From NCBI GenBank assembly GCA_008000375.1, contig SMOI01000007.1, positions 273,884-301,742 of the forward strand: a stretch of DNA of 27,859 bases, given 5' to 3'. Of this stretch, positions 19,417 to 27,859 are shown piece after piece. The position numbers and the translations under genes are program-made. Under the pieces are notes generated by a model that was not told where the DNA came from, did no database searches, and saw nothing but the letters and a program-made list of their open reading frames with translations. The number at the start of each line of letters is the position of its first letter. Within the stretch, counting starts at the first letter, position 1. The stretch comes from Poteriospumella lacustris (taxonomy: Eukaryota; Sar; Chrysophyceae; Chromulinales; Dinobryaceae).

Positions 19417-20793
19417 TCACTGGCACAGCTGGACGGGGGTCAATATGACGTTTTGAACCGCCATGTCGATCACTTCCACCATGTACTGCGCGTCCAAATG
19501 CATCGATAACTCGCCAAAGACCTGAAACCGATGCCCACAGGCTTCTTGGCACTGGCTTTCCACGTACGCCGTCACTTGGTTGTACTGTTTGATCGGGCAG
19601 AGGTCCTTGTCACCGCCGGTGCCCGTCGACTCGGGGGGCGACGATGGTGGAGCTTCTTCGGACGACGGTTGCAGCCGCTCTTTCAAGTCAATGACGTGGC
19701 CGCAGGGATCTGCCTCGTCCTGTTGTTCGGCGGATTGGAACGCTTCGTCAATCCAATCGTCATGACAGGCCATGGTGGCTGAATCACTGACCGACGTGGG
19801 CGAGGATCCCGTTGCCTCGTCAGGTTCGTCCTGGTGGGTCGCCACCTCGAACCAGTTCCATTCATTGGGAGCTTCCACCGCCGGTAACGCACCGAATCTG
19901 GTACCAGTGATGCTGTACCGTCCAGATAGGACGGCGGTACCATCCGAACGCACCTTGATCCGCCCCGCTTCGAAGCGGAAGACCAAATCCGGCGCTTCTA
20001 TCATCCGCTCGTACCAAAACTGACCCAGCAGCTTCTTCGATCCTGACAACGACTTCGTCTCGTCTACACATACACACAGAGAGCCGATAATGAGACTCAC
20101 AGGGGCCCAGAGAGAACGAGAAGGACGAACGTACTGAACTTGGTAAAGCGATACAAGAAGTTGGGCGAGACGAATTGGTGGAGGTAGCTCGTCATGTAGT
20201 CGTAGTCGCGCGAGTTGTACACGTTCGTGAACATCAGGCCGTAGCTACGGCGGATATCCGACTTCAAAATGCGGGGAAGCGGAATATGAGGAACCAGCCA
20301 ATTGCCCTCGGCGTCTTTGGCATTGGGATAGCGTCGTCGCTTTCGCTTGGGGTGTGTGGCGGCATCGCCAGTGACATCCGCACACGACGGTGCCTCTTCG
20401 CTGTTGGTGAGCGAAGACGATGACTTCAGGTGGCTGTGCGCCAGGGAATCGTCGTCTTCCGATGTGGTATTGCTGTGAACACAGAAGGTATTGCTGTTTA
20501 GTACAGCGCGACGCGTGGGGAGGAGGGTGGATAGGGGAATCACCTCGAATGTGTGGGACTCACACCGACCGAATGGTCCGGTGATCGCTGCGAATAGCTG
20601 TCCCGACTGGGCTGTGAGGATGTGCTGTCACACGATGTGGCAGTGGTTGAAGTAGAACCACTGTCATGATCTACACACAAGTGAAATGAATATACAAGCG
20701 TCATGGTAATTCTCGGAGCGACATACCAATGAAGTCGAAGTCCAGAAGCAAGTCTTCGAAGTCGAAGTCGTAATCAAAGTCTGCAAGAGCCAT
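19417..20793 (-). CDS. KVRSDGTAVLSG-family protein, paralogue 2 (four exons)
   Basis: Exons on the minus strand are 20793-20727, 20670-20544, 20472-20135 and 20063-19417, giving 392 residues. The phases (1, 2, 1) and splice sites match paralogue 1: GTATGT...TGTGTAG, GTGATT...TTCACAG and GTACGT...TGTGTAG. The acidic-aromatic start is even more regular (DFDYDFDFEDLLLDFDF). A basic cluster (KRKRRRYPNAK) precedes the core GNWLVPHIPLPRI, KSDIRRSYG and KVRSDGTAVLSG. Exon 3 is 21 nt longer than in paralogue 1 (extra residues near NSEEAPSCA), and the low-complexity insert in exon 4 is shorter. The last intron is 71 nt and shifts the frame, so here splicing is required. The role is unknown, with a nuclear regulator as one inference from layout. 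Confidence 0.8.
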
Positions 20794-22518
20794 GATGACG
20801 GGTTCAAATTGCTCTCGCCAAAAGATAGATCGTTCCAACGTTGAGGGAAGTCTGAAACTGATGCGACGATCTAGATAGGAACCGGTAAACAACTTTCCTA
20901 GCGAAACTACGCTCAGTGGAACTTGCAAACTTGCAAGTGATTGTTGTTTCGTAAATCGGAGAAGCGAGTGACGTCACGGCAGCGGATGACTCGACAGTTC
21001 GTCGACGGACACAAGCAACAAGCGAGTATAACGAGTGTCCAACAGTGTGGCAACGGGGAGGTCGCACCTTCTTGCGATAGGAATATGGTAGACAATCCTG
21101 ACTTTCTTTTGTGACACGGGGTGATTTTCTTCGGAGGAGCGCACCGCCGCAACGCCACCTGCGCAGCGCACTGCCCTCTGATGTACATAGCCGACTAGTT
21201 TACTATCCGCATAACTATAGCTCATACCATCACATCAAGTGTACAACAAACCAGTTTTTAAGATGAAAGCTTAATTTACAGTGAAAGAACAGAAAAAAGG
21301 CCAAGAAACCACTTGCCTCTCCCCCCCCCCATCGCTTTCCTCGGTGAAATCAGTCAGAAGAAGAACAATAAACAATGTTGCAGTAAACCATCCTCAAAGT
21401 GTGCACAGGCAGGGCTTTGCGACGTGGGTGGTGAAAAATAGATGTGGCGAGGAACCACGTACGAGTTGATACGTCTACATCTGCCTCTTCTTCTCTTTCT
21501 TCTTCTCTTTCTTCGACATGTGGTTCTCCCTTTGCACAAAAAGAGGACGAAGAAAATGTGACAAAGACGACAAAGACAGGGGGCATGAAAGCTGTCCGAC
21601 CAAACAGAAAGACCGAACATGTAGCACATCGAGACGACAAAGCGCAGCGAAACAAAAGAAAGCAAATCAAATTAGATCGTCACGCTACCTGATACAGAAG
21701 CTGGACGTTTGTGGTACCGAGACTGCAAAACAGGATTGGGAAGGGATATCCTACAGCCATGTATGAATGCGATGTATGTAGCTCGCTCAGATCAGTGGCC
21801 AAGAAGGCAGTGATGAGTGATGAGTGATGAGGAGGACGACTGTAGTTCCCTGAGGGGAAGTCAGTGGCGATGAACGAAGAAGTCAATTAAAAACGCAAAA
21901 CGACAAGGGTTCTCCCGACACAGGTACGACGACGTCATCGACACGAACCGGTACTCACTAGGCACTCCGCGAACTCCTTGTTTGATATCGACATCGATAT
22001 ACTGTACATGGCGCGTGGTGCAGGGGGGGACAGAGGGTGAGAACAACGATCAGGGGTGCGTTGCTGCGATGGAAACGGAAAGAGGAGATGAGATCGCTCA
22101 CACACACACGAAGAGTCGCTGTGCCAACACTGAAACCAATGAAGAACTGCGACACTGGTGTTGCGCTACATCTGAAACAAATTGACAGCAAAGCGAAACC
22201 AAACCCCCTTGGAGACCAGCCGCTTGGCTCGAGAAGGGAAGATGAGACTAGAAGTGATCGGAACATGGTGAAACAGAGACAAATGAAACAAAAAGCGACC
22301 CCATTAAAGAATGACACGCAGCATGTTTCGCGGTGAGGTCCGACCGACAGAGGACTGCAGCCCCTCCAATGACCACACTGAGAGTCGACGGGTGCAACGG
22401 AAAAGAGATGGAACGGTGGACAGGCGAAATAGGAGAGAGACAGTGGGGCTGAAGCCATACCCATCCGCTTTTCAAACAAGCTTTGGGCGAACTCTGTGAA
22501 AGTGTTGGGTCCTTGTAA
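20794..22518. other. Upstream flank of paralogue 2 and repeat-rich spacer
   Basis: From 20794 to about 21180 this is the duplicated upstream flank, probably promoter and 5' UTR. From there to 22518 I see no gene. The spacer holds a C run at about 21321-21330, a CTTCTT/CTCTTT pyrimidine tract at about 21487-21513, an ACACACAC run near 22098-22108 and purine-rich sequence on the plus strand that resembles the region 1-2940. Part of it is probably the 3' UTR of paralogue 3. Confidence 0.5.
20969..20976. promoter_or_regulatory. CRE-like palindrome TGACGTCA
   Basis: A perfect 8-bp palindrome, the classic binding site of CREB/ATF-type bZIP factors, lies about 175 bp upstream of the paralogue 2 start, inside the duplicated upstream flank. 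In unit 1 the same place reads TGACGTCG (17733-17740), which breaks the palindrome. Functional use is inferred only from the sequence match. Confidence 0.35.
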
Positions 22519-23669
22519 CTACGGTGCCAATTGGTGGTTCAAATAATACCGGTCGAGCATCATATCAACACCATCCAAACGATAATTGGCATCGATTTGT
22601 AACGAGAAGATCCCCTCCGTATCGTAATCGACAATGATCGGCGCATTTCCATCTGATCGTGCGCTTGGTTCCAGAAACTGTTGGCGCAAAAACGCATTGG
22701 TCATAGCCATCACATCAGATTCGCTCGTCGGATTGGGTTCCGAAGCGATCAATGTCTGTGACAAGTGATGACGAGAAGTCTTAGCGTCCTCCTCTGCCGT
22801 AACGGTGTGTTCACTAGGCGACACGACCTCATTTTTGTCGTTGCTCATGGAGGCGGTCGAGTTGATCGGCACAATCGCGTTACCGTTCAGACGGAACGAA
22901 TTCGACATATACGTCCAGTCCGCTTTGCGCCGCCTTTGATCCTCCGATGAGAGAATCAGAGTACCTCCAAAGCGGTAGATACCCGATAAGACGGCCGTAC
23001 CATCCGAACGTACTTTGATTTGCTTCGGCTCGAAGCGAAACGTCATGTCCGGTGACTCGAGCATAACCTCGTGCCAGTAATCCGCCAGCAAATCTCGACC
23101 ACGCACTAGTTGAAAGTGATACCCTACACAACGAATAGACGTTGAACGTATGATGAAGCAAGAGCGGTGAAGGCTTGCACGTACCATGCCGATGCCAGGT
23201 GAAACGCCCATTTTCATTCATCATTTGATGAAGAAACTCTCCCATAAGCCGACGACTTCCACTATTGCATACATTTACGATCATCTGGCCATAGCTGCGT
23301 CGAATATCTTGTTTGGGTATGCGTGGAAGAGGAACGTGAGGAATAATCCAGTTCCCTTGTGCGTCTTTCTTTTCGTAGCGCCGTAGACCACGTTTTCGGC
23401 GCTTAGTAAAAGATCTATTGTCCACCTGTTCACTTGTCTCCTCATAATCTGAAGACGACAGGGAATTATCCTCTGGGGTAGAAATTAGGTCTGGAGAAAG
23501 TAAGCTGTGAAATAGGAGGGCGGAGAGATAAGTGAATCATTGGTCATAGTCAACGAATATTTCCTTTTTACCTTTCTTCCAGTTGAAGAGTATTAAATAG
23601 CGAGGAGGAAGATGCATAAGACTCCTTCAAAGCAAAATCTTCGTTGGAAAAAAATGACGGGCTCTGCAT
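22519..23669 (-). CDS. KVRSDGTAVLSG-family protein, paralogue 3 (diverged, three exons)
   Basis: Exons on the minus strand are 23669-23572, 23504-23185 and 23123-22519, giving 340 residues with introns in phases 2 and 1. Both introns match the last two of paralogues 1 and 2 in phase and place, and the second again starts GTACGT and ends TGTGTAG. The core is shared: KRRKRGLRRY, GNWIIPHVPLPRIPKQDIRR, YWHEVMLESPDMTFRFEP and KVRSDGTAVLSG. The C-terminus ends in a matching strand-like part (GIFSLQIDANYRLDGVDMML). The Asp/Phe exon is absent; instead a single first exon starts MQSPSFFSNEDFAL. The middle insert is unrelated in sequence. The start is the first in-frame ATG. Because this copy is much more diverged, it marks the residues under constraint in the family. 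Confidence 0.78.
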
Positions 23670-24625
23670 GGGAGGCAATTTCAAGAAGCACCACACTACA
23701 ATACACTCTTCTCTTCGTAGCCGACGAAAATAAAAATTCAACACAGGACGCCGGAAGATCCAGTCAACAAAGACTCCTTGTTGAGACAAACAACGTGATA
23801 ACGAACGTGCTTTTTACTTGTTTTATGGTCTGCTGTAATATGTGTTCTTCGACTTCTTCTCGTCTCGTTGCCGGAACCGGCGCCGAGCAGCCAAATTTGA
23901 AACGCCCATCCCCACCTATGACACCAGTCGTAACCCTTCCCAAACAACGGGTATCGGAGGCGTCCAGTAGTATACTGGTATAAGCGTTGAGGAGGCTGAT
24001 GATATCGCACGTAGTGAGGCTTCTGCCTGGTGCTCTGCTTAGGAAGAAGTAGTGGTAGAGATGCGAAAGAAAGACGTCAAACAAATGCCTGAAAGAAGAC
24101 CGGAAAGTATTGACCGCATCGGGTTCATAACTATTTTACGCTACTTCTACATGCTGGTCTACAACCAAAAAAGAAAGAGAAAAAAGATGGCTACAGGACG
24201 ACTTGAGAATACCGCTGGTATCGTATAACACAGCCGGTATCGCATGAAACAAACGCTAGTATTAATCAGAACTAAAGAGACTAAAGTCAAGGGATAACAG
24301 ATAAACTATTTCCGCTGCACGTCAGATGGCTACAGGACGACTTGAGAATACCGCTGGTATCGTATAACACAGCCGGTATCGCATGAAACAAAAGCTAGTA
24401 TTAATCAGAACTAAAGAGACTAAAGTCAAGGGATAACAGATAAACTATTTCCGCTGCACGTCAGACCGCGGAAAAGGGAGTGAAAGCGATACGAGAGAAG
24501 CCGCCAACAGCCAAGAAACAACTCATGCGGCACAGTATTCCGTTCGATCGTTACTGTGCAGTGGATTCTACAGTGACACCATCACACCAGCCATTAGTAC
24601 AATCAAGCGCATCCTCAGACATCCA
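23670..24625. other. Spacer upstream of paralogue 3 and behind the LRR gene
   Basis: This spacer lies between the 5' end of paralogue 3 and the 3' end of the minus-strand LRR gene. It holds the promoter of paralogue 3, the 3' flank of the LRR gene and the 139-bp tandem duplication at 24186-24463. I see no gene; the open frames on both strands have no coding character. Confidence 0.55.
24186..24463. repeat. 139-bp tandem direct repeat, two copies
   Basis: Copy 1 is 24186-24324 and copy 2 is 24325-24463, directly adjoining. Both start GATGGCTACAGGACGACTTG and end CCGCTGCACGTCA. I find one difference (CAAACGCTAG versus CAAAAGCTAG). Within each unit there is a smaller imperfect repeat (CTGGTATCGTAT and CCGGTATCGCAT). 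Such high identity in noncoding DNA points to a very recent duplication. Confidence 0.9.
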
Positions 24626-27600
24626 TCAGAAACGGTATCTCACCTGTGTCATTTCCGAGGTGGGTCGTCGATCATCATCGCTACTCGCCCAACGTGGCTT
24701 GGCTCGATCGCTGCGTCCCAAGACATGCAGCTTCCGTAGCAACCACCACAACTGCGTAGCCCACCAGGGCATCGTCAAGGCGAGAAACAACGCCCACAGT
24801 GCAGATATACTACCAACCTCGCGCCCCACAATGTCGAACAGTGCAAACGACCATAGCACCGCCGCAAAGTACAAGACACGCGGTATTTCGCCCAAGATCT
24901 TCGCCAACTCTTCCTGCAGGGCGCTTTCCAACGACTGTACATACGCCGTGACCAGTTCTTGATACGCATACTCCTGTGTCGTCAATCGTGCATCATTCGT
25001 GACCGTGTTGCTATTGATAGTGGTGGTACCCACCGCGTCCGGAGCTTCCACATACCACGTGTTCTTCTGATGCGCACGCAAGCGATCCATCATCCATTTC
25101 GTACTCCACAGATCCACCACTATGCCCCCAACGGCCAGGATACCCAACGGGGGAAACAAAAGCCCAAACGACAACGCCACCGCCACATCGCCCATGAGAC
25201 GAACGGACAACATCTTCGAACAGACGATGGCTTGTTCCTGTCGCAGGAACATTTGAATCAACGTCGTGTTGTAGACAATCTTCTCCGTGTATATCGTAGA
25301 TGGCGTGTCCTTAGCCACTGCCGCCGACGCCGTCGCCGACACTGACGACGCTGCGGATGTGAATACCGATGCACCATTCGATCCCATCGCGGAGGTGCCA
25401 CTACGACCACCGTCTACACCAGCAGCACTGGATCGCTCCTCTAACCCATCCAATAGCTTCATCATCGGTGGAAGGACCAACGAAATGCATCGTAGCAATC
25501 GACTCGAGGTACCGTAGCGTTCAAACGTCCATCGTTGCAAACGTTTCAAGGACCACCATAGCAGCGGCAAGAGCACAATACCATACAAGTACTTGTAGAC
25601 GAAGACATAGACAAAGGCTTGCAGCAACGAGAAGGTGCATTGGAAATTGTACGAAAAGCCTGCTTGGAAATCCACCGTAGAACCTTCGCCATTACTCGTC
25701 GTGGAAAAGATCGTTATACCATAATTGCCATTGGTTGGCGACCCACTATTATACTTAGCGACCAAAGCCGTGTGCGACATACAGGGAACGGCGGCGAAAC
25801 GTTCACCGACGCTCAGGCTACTCGATGCATATGTGATCCAATAGCAGGTCCCTCCTTCCACCGAGTAACTGGTCTGCGGAATCGACGTGAAAATGTACTG
25901 AAAGCAATTCGGCGAGATCAACACTTCCGTGACCATCGGCAACACAATCAAGTTGAACACACCCACGTAGATCAACGACGTGAACAAAAGCGTTCGTTCG
26001 ACAGCCGTCGGTGCTACCCAGCGCCGAATGCGATCACTTCTCGTGAACAATAACGTCACCACGGCATTCCAAATCAATTTGAACAAGGCCACCGAAATAA
26101 CGATCAGCGTTTGTGTATGGTCAGGTAAATGCAACGAGATGGTGTACACATAGGCCACGTTCATAGCAAACACCGGTACAACATGAAACAGGATCATCAC
26201 AACTCCAATGACCAGCGTTCTCTGTATCGATGGCCACACCACATCGGTCGTCGAAGATCGTTCCGTAATCGAACGAACAAAGATCGGTGAAAACCGCTGC
26301 AAGACTACAACCGACATGAAGCACAACCAAACCAGTAGCAACGACCCCGCTATGACTCCCTGTTGTACCGCGAGCGATACCGCCCAGACATACGTCTCCG
26401 CATACACACTCGTGGTCACCGTCAATATCGAATACAGCAGCGTACAAAACAACAGTGCCACCACCGCACCTATCAAATCGTACACGTGCCGACCCAACAG
26501 ATTCGACGCCAATCGCCATTGAACACGCGCCTCTTGCACCAAAGGCTTCAATGACCGGTACCGATAGACCACCCACGCCATAGACGAGCATCCCATGAAG
26601 CCCACGATGACCGTGACGACCACCATGGCGATATTGGTCGATGAAGAGCCACAGGTATAGGAACTGGACAATGGATCATGAATGGGATTGTTCGCCGTCA
26701 CACCCAGCGTATTCGCCTCACACGCAAACATGTTGCCTTCGAGTACTTGAATGTCTTCAATGTCAATCCAAGCACGAGGCAACGTGCCCGACAACATATT
26801 GACTTGCAACGATATCTGGGACGCTGCTGTTTGACCTACATAGACCGTTCCATTCGTGGATAATTCACCAGAAAAGCGATTGAACGATAAATCCAAGAGA
26901 GACAACGGTGCGGCAAGAACAGCTCTCGGGATGGAACCCACCAATTGATTATGCGACAAGTCCAACAGCTCTAATGTCGGCGGTAGTTGTTGATCAATCG
27001 TTGGAAAGCTTCCTATCAACGAATTGCCTGACAATGCTAAACTTGTCAACAGAGGCATGTCCGTGAACAAACACATCGGTAACGATCCACCGATGACATC
27101 CGTCTGGAAATACGACGACTGAAACCCTAAGGCCGACAGGAACGACAACAAATCCGATCGACAGGCCGATGCTGCATGTAATCCAGACAAGAGCAACTCG
27201 GTCATGTTGCGATTGATACACAAGGCATCCGCTGGCAGAGTACCCGACAAACAGTTATCAGTGAGAATCAGCGACTGATACTGCCCACGAGCGATGCTCT
27301 GAATCGGCAGCGAACCGGTGAATTGATTGTACGCGGCATTGAAGACCCAGTTTGTTGCGTGAGATGCTTCGAATACATCATCAATGGGCCCGGATAAGGA
27401 GTTGCTAGCGATCACCAATGTCTTCAGAGATGGTTGCATGTTGAATAATCCTTGAATCGGACCGGTCAGGGACATGTCCGACACAAAGAAAGCTGTCATA
27501 TTGTTGCATCTCGCTAGACCCGATGGTAATGTACCAGTCAACATATTCCCAGCGACCGATAAATACTGAATGGTACACTTTTCATGGTCAGGAAGGGGAG

Positions 27601-27859
27601 GAAATTGACCAACCAAACGGTTGTTGTTGAGGAGTAATATGTCGACCGACGTATTCCATATAGAAGACGGCAACGAGCCAGAAAGTAAATTACCCGACAT
27701 ATCCAAAGAGGAAAAGGCTTGCTCCAAGAAGTTAATAGGCACCGCCCCCGTCAAATTGCATTGAGAAATATCGACATACTGCAAACCAGGAGGAAATTGC
27801 TCGGTACCGGTGATCGATATGGGATTGTACCCAAAACCGATCGTGTTCAAGAAAGGAAA
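24626..27859 (-). CDS. Plant-type LRR ectodomain with about ten membrane segments (5' partial)
   Basis: The frame is open to the right edge, so the N-terminus with any signal peptide is missing; 1077 residues are visible. Residues 1 to about 385 carry plant-type leucine-rich repeats (LLDLSHNQLVGSIP, LALSGNSLIGSFP, LSVAGNMLTGTLP) and end in a Cys pair near CEANTLG and YTCGSS. Hydrophobic segments follow at about 401-430, 456-481, 494-520, 545-573, 583-605, 622-646, 744-768, 893-920, 995-1012 and 1017-1040. A roughly 95-residue Cys-containing loop lies before the seventh (CFQYIF, GGTCYWITY, FSYNFQCTFSLLQAFVYVF), and the cytosolic tail is hydrophilic. There is no kinase domain. Similar LRR proteins with a polytopic C-terminus occur in free-living protists without a known function, so surface sensing or adhesion is an inference. 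No intron is needed in the visible part. Confidence 0.85.
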   Translation of the reverse strand, partial: FPFLNTIGFGYNPISITGTEQFPPGLQYVDISQCNLTGAVPINFLEQAFSSLDMSGNLLSGSLPSSIWNTSVDILLLNNNRLVGQFPPLPDHEKCTIQYLSVAGNMLTGTLPSGLARCNNMTAFFVSDMSLTGPIQGLFNMQPSLKTLVIASNSLSGPIDDVFEASHATNWVFNAAYNQFTGSLPIQSIARGQYQSLILTDNCLSGTLPADALCINRNMTELLLSGLHAASACRSDLLSFLSALGFQSSYFQTDVIGGSLPMCLFTDMPLLTSLALSGNSLIGSFPTIDQQLPPTLELLDLSHNQLVGSIPRAVLAAPLSLLDLSFNRFSGELSTNGTVYVGQTAASQISLQVNMLSGTLPRAWIDIEDIQVLEGNMFACEANTLGVTANNPIHDPLSSSYTCGSSSTNIAMVVVTVIVGFMGCSSMAWVVYRYRSLKPLVQEARVQWRLASNLLGRHVYDLIGAVVALLFCTLLYSILTVTTSVYAETYVWAVSLAVQQGVIAGSLLLVWLCFMSVVVLQRFSPIFVRSITERSSTTDVVWPSIQRTLVIGVVMILFHVVPVFAMNVAYVYTISLHLPDHTQTLIVISVALFKLIWNAVVTLLFTRSDRIRRWVAPTAVERTLLFTSLIYVGVFNLIVLPMVTEVLISPNCFQYIFTSIPQTSYSVEGGTCYWITYASSSLSVGERFAAVPCMSHTALVAKYNSGSPTNGNYGITIFSTTSNGEGSTVDFQAGFSYNFQCTFSLLQAFVYVFVYKYLYGIVLLPLLWWSLKRLQRWTFERYGTSSRLLRCISLVLPPMMKLLDGLEERSSAAGVDGGRSGTSAMGSNGASVFTSAASSVSATASAAVAKDTPSTIYTEKIVYNTTLIQMFLRQEQAIVCSKMLSVRLMGDVAVALSFGLLFPPLGILAVGGIVVDLWSTKWMMDRLRAHQKNTWYVEAPDAVGTTTINSNTVTNDARLTTQEYAYQELVTAYVQSLESALQEELAKILGEIPRVLYFAAVLWSFALFDIVGREVGSISALWALFLALTMPWWATQLWWLLRKLHVLGRSDRAKPRWASSDDDRRPTSEMTQVRYRF

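Larger units (their letters stand above)
18780..21180 (-). repeat. Segmental duplication, unit 2
   Basis: This is the second copy of the block at about 15520-17960, carrying paralogue 2 and both flanks. Exon lengths 1 and 2 (67 and 127 nt) are identical to those of unit 1. Introns differ by small indels. The downstream flank has an additional internal tandem duplication (18825-19101). Unit spacing is about 3.2 kb. Confidence 0.75.

Noticed and set aside
20805-20835. A GGTTCAAATT stretch resembling a tRNA T-loop
   Set aside because: No matching acceptor, D or anticodon stem can be drawn around it. It lies in the duplicated upstream flank, where the other copy has lost the motif.

Overview
The window is nuclear DNA of a eukaryotic microbe. 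Evidence: protein-coding genes broken by short introns (56-179 nt) with canonical GT...AG ends (donors GTACGT, GTAAGC, GTAAGT, GTATGT; acceptors mostly TGTGTAG or TATAG), long intergenic stretches full of simple repeats, and typically eukaryotic domains (IQ motifs, B-box-like zinc fingers, plant-type leucine-rich repeats, a eukaryotic PSP1 protein). Gene families and compact introns suggest a flagellated protist, perhaps a stramenopile (oomycete or heterokont-alga like). The lineage is an inference and could not be tested here. No prokaryotic operon, rRNA, tRNA, CRISPR array or recognisable transposon was seen.

Layout. 1-2940 is a gene-poor, purine-rich stretch. 2953-4860 (minus) is a three-exon PSP1-domain gene with an extra intron in its 5' UTR. 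It is divergently arranged with 5371-5919 (plus), the first of two tandem genes (second 6372-6914) for small bacterial-type PH-domain proteins with near-identical cores. 6915-7609 is intergenic and holds an orphan exon-like fragment and interleaved inverted repeats. 7610-15082 (plus) is a single-exon gene for a 2490-residue IQ-motif / p25-alpha-like / WW-like / B-box-like protein, probably a cytoskeletal or flagellar scaffold. It is followed by a G-rich 9-bp minisatellite.

16096-17519, 19417-20793 and 22519-23669 (all minus) are three tandem paralogues of an unnamed family. They share the core signature KVRSDGTAVLSG and a conserved phase-1 intron. The first two belong to a recent segmental duplication of about 2.4 kb or more that includes upstream and downstream flanks. 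A nearly perfect 139-bp tandem duplication lies at 24186-24463. The right end (24626-27859, minus, 5' end off the window) is a large plant-type LRR ectodomain joined to about ten membrane segments.

How the genes relate. There is no evidence of a single pathway. The strongest candidate for something undescribed is the three-gene family. Its first two members start with an Asp/Phe-rich acidic exon, then a Ser/Thr/Asp linker, a basic KRRR cluster and a compact, possibly NTF2/SnoaL-like domain, a layout that would suit a nuclear regulator. The other two uncommon architectures are the giant IQ/B-box protein and the LRR-polytopic protein.
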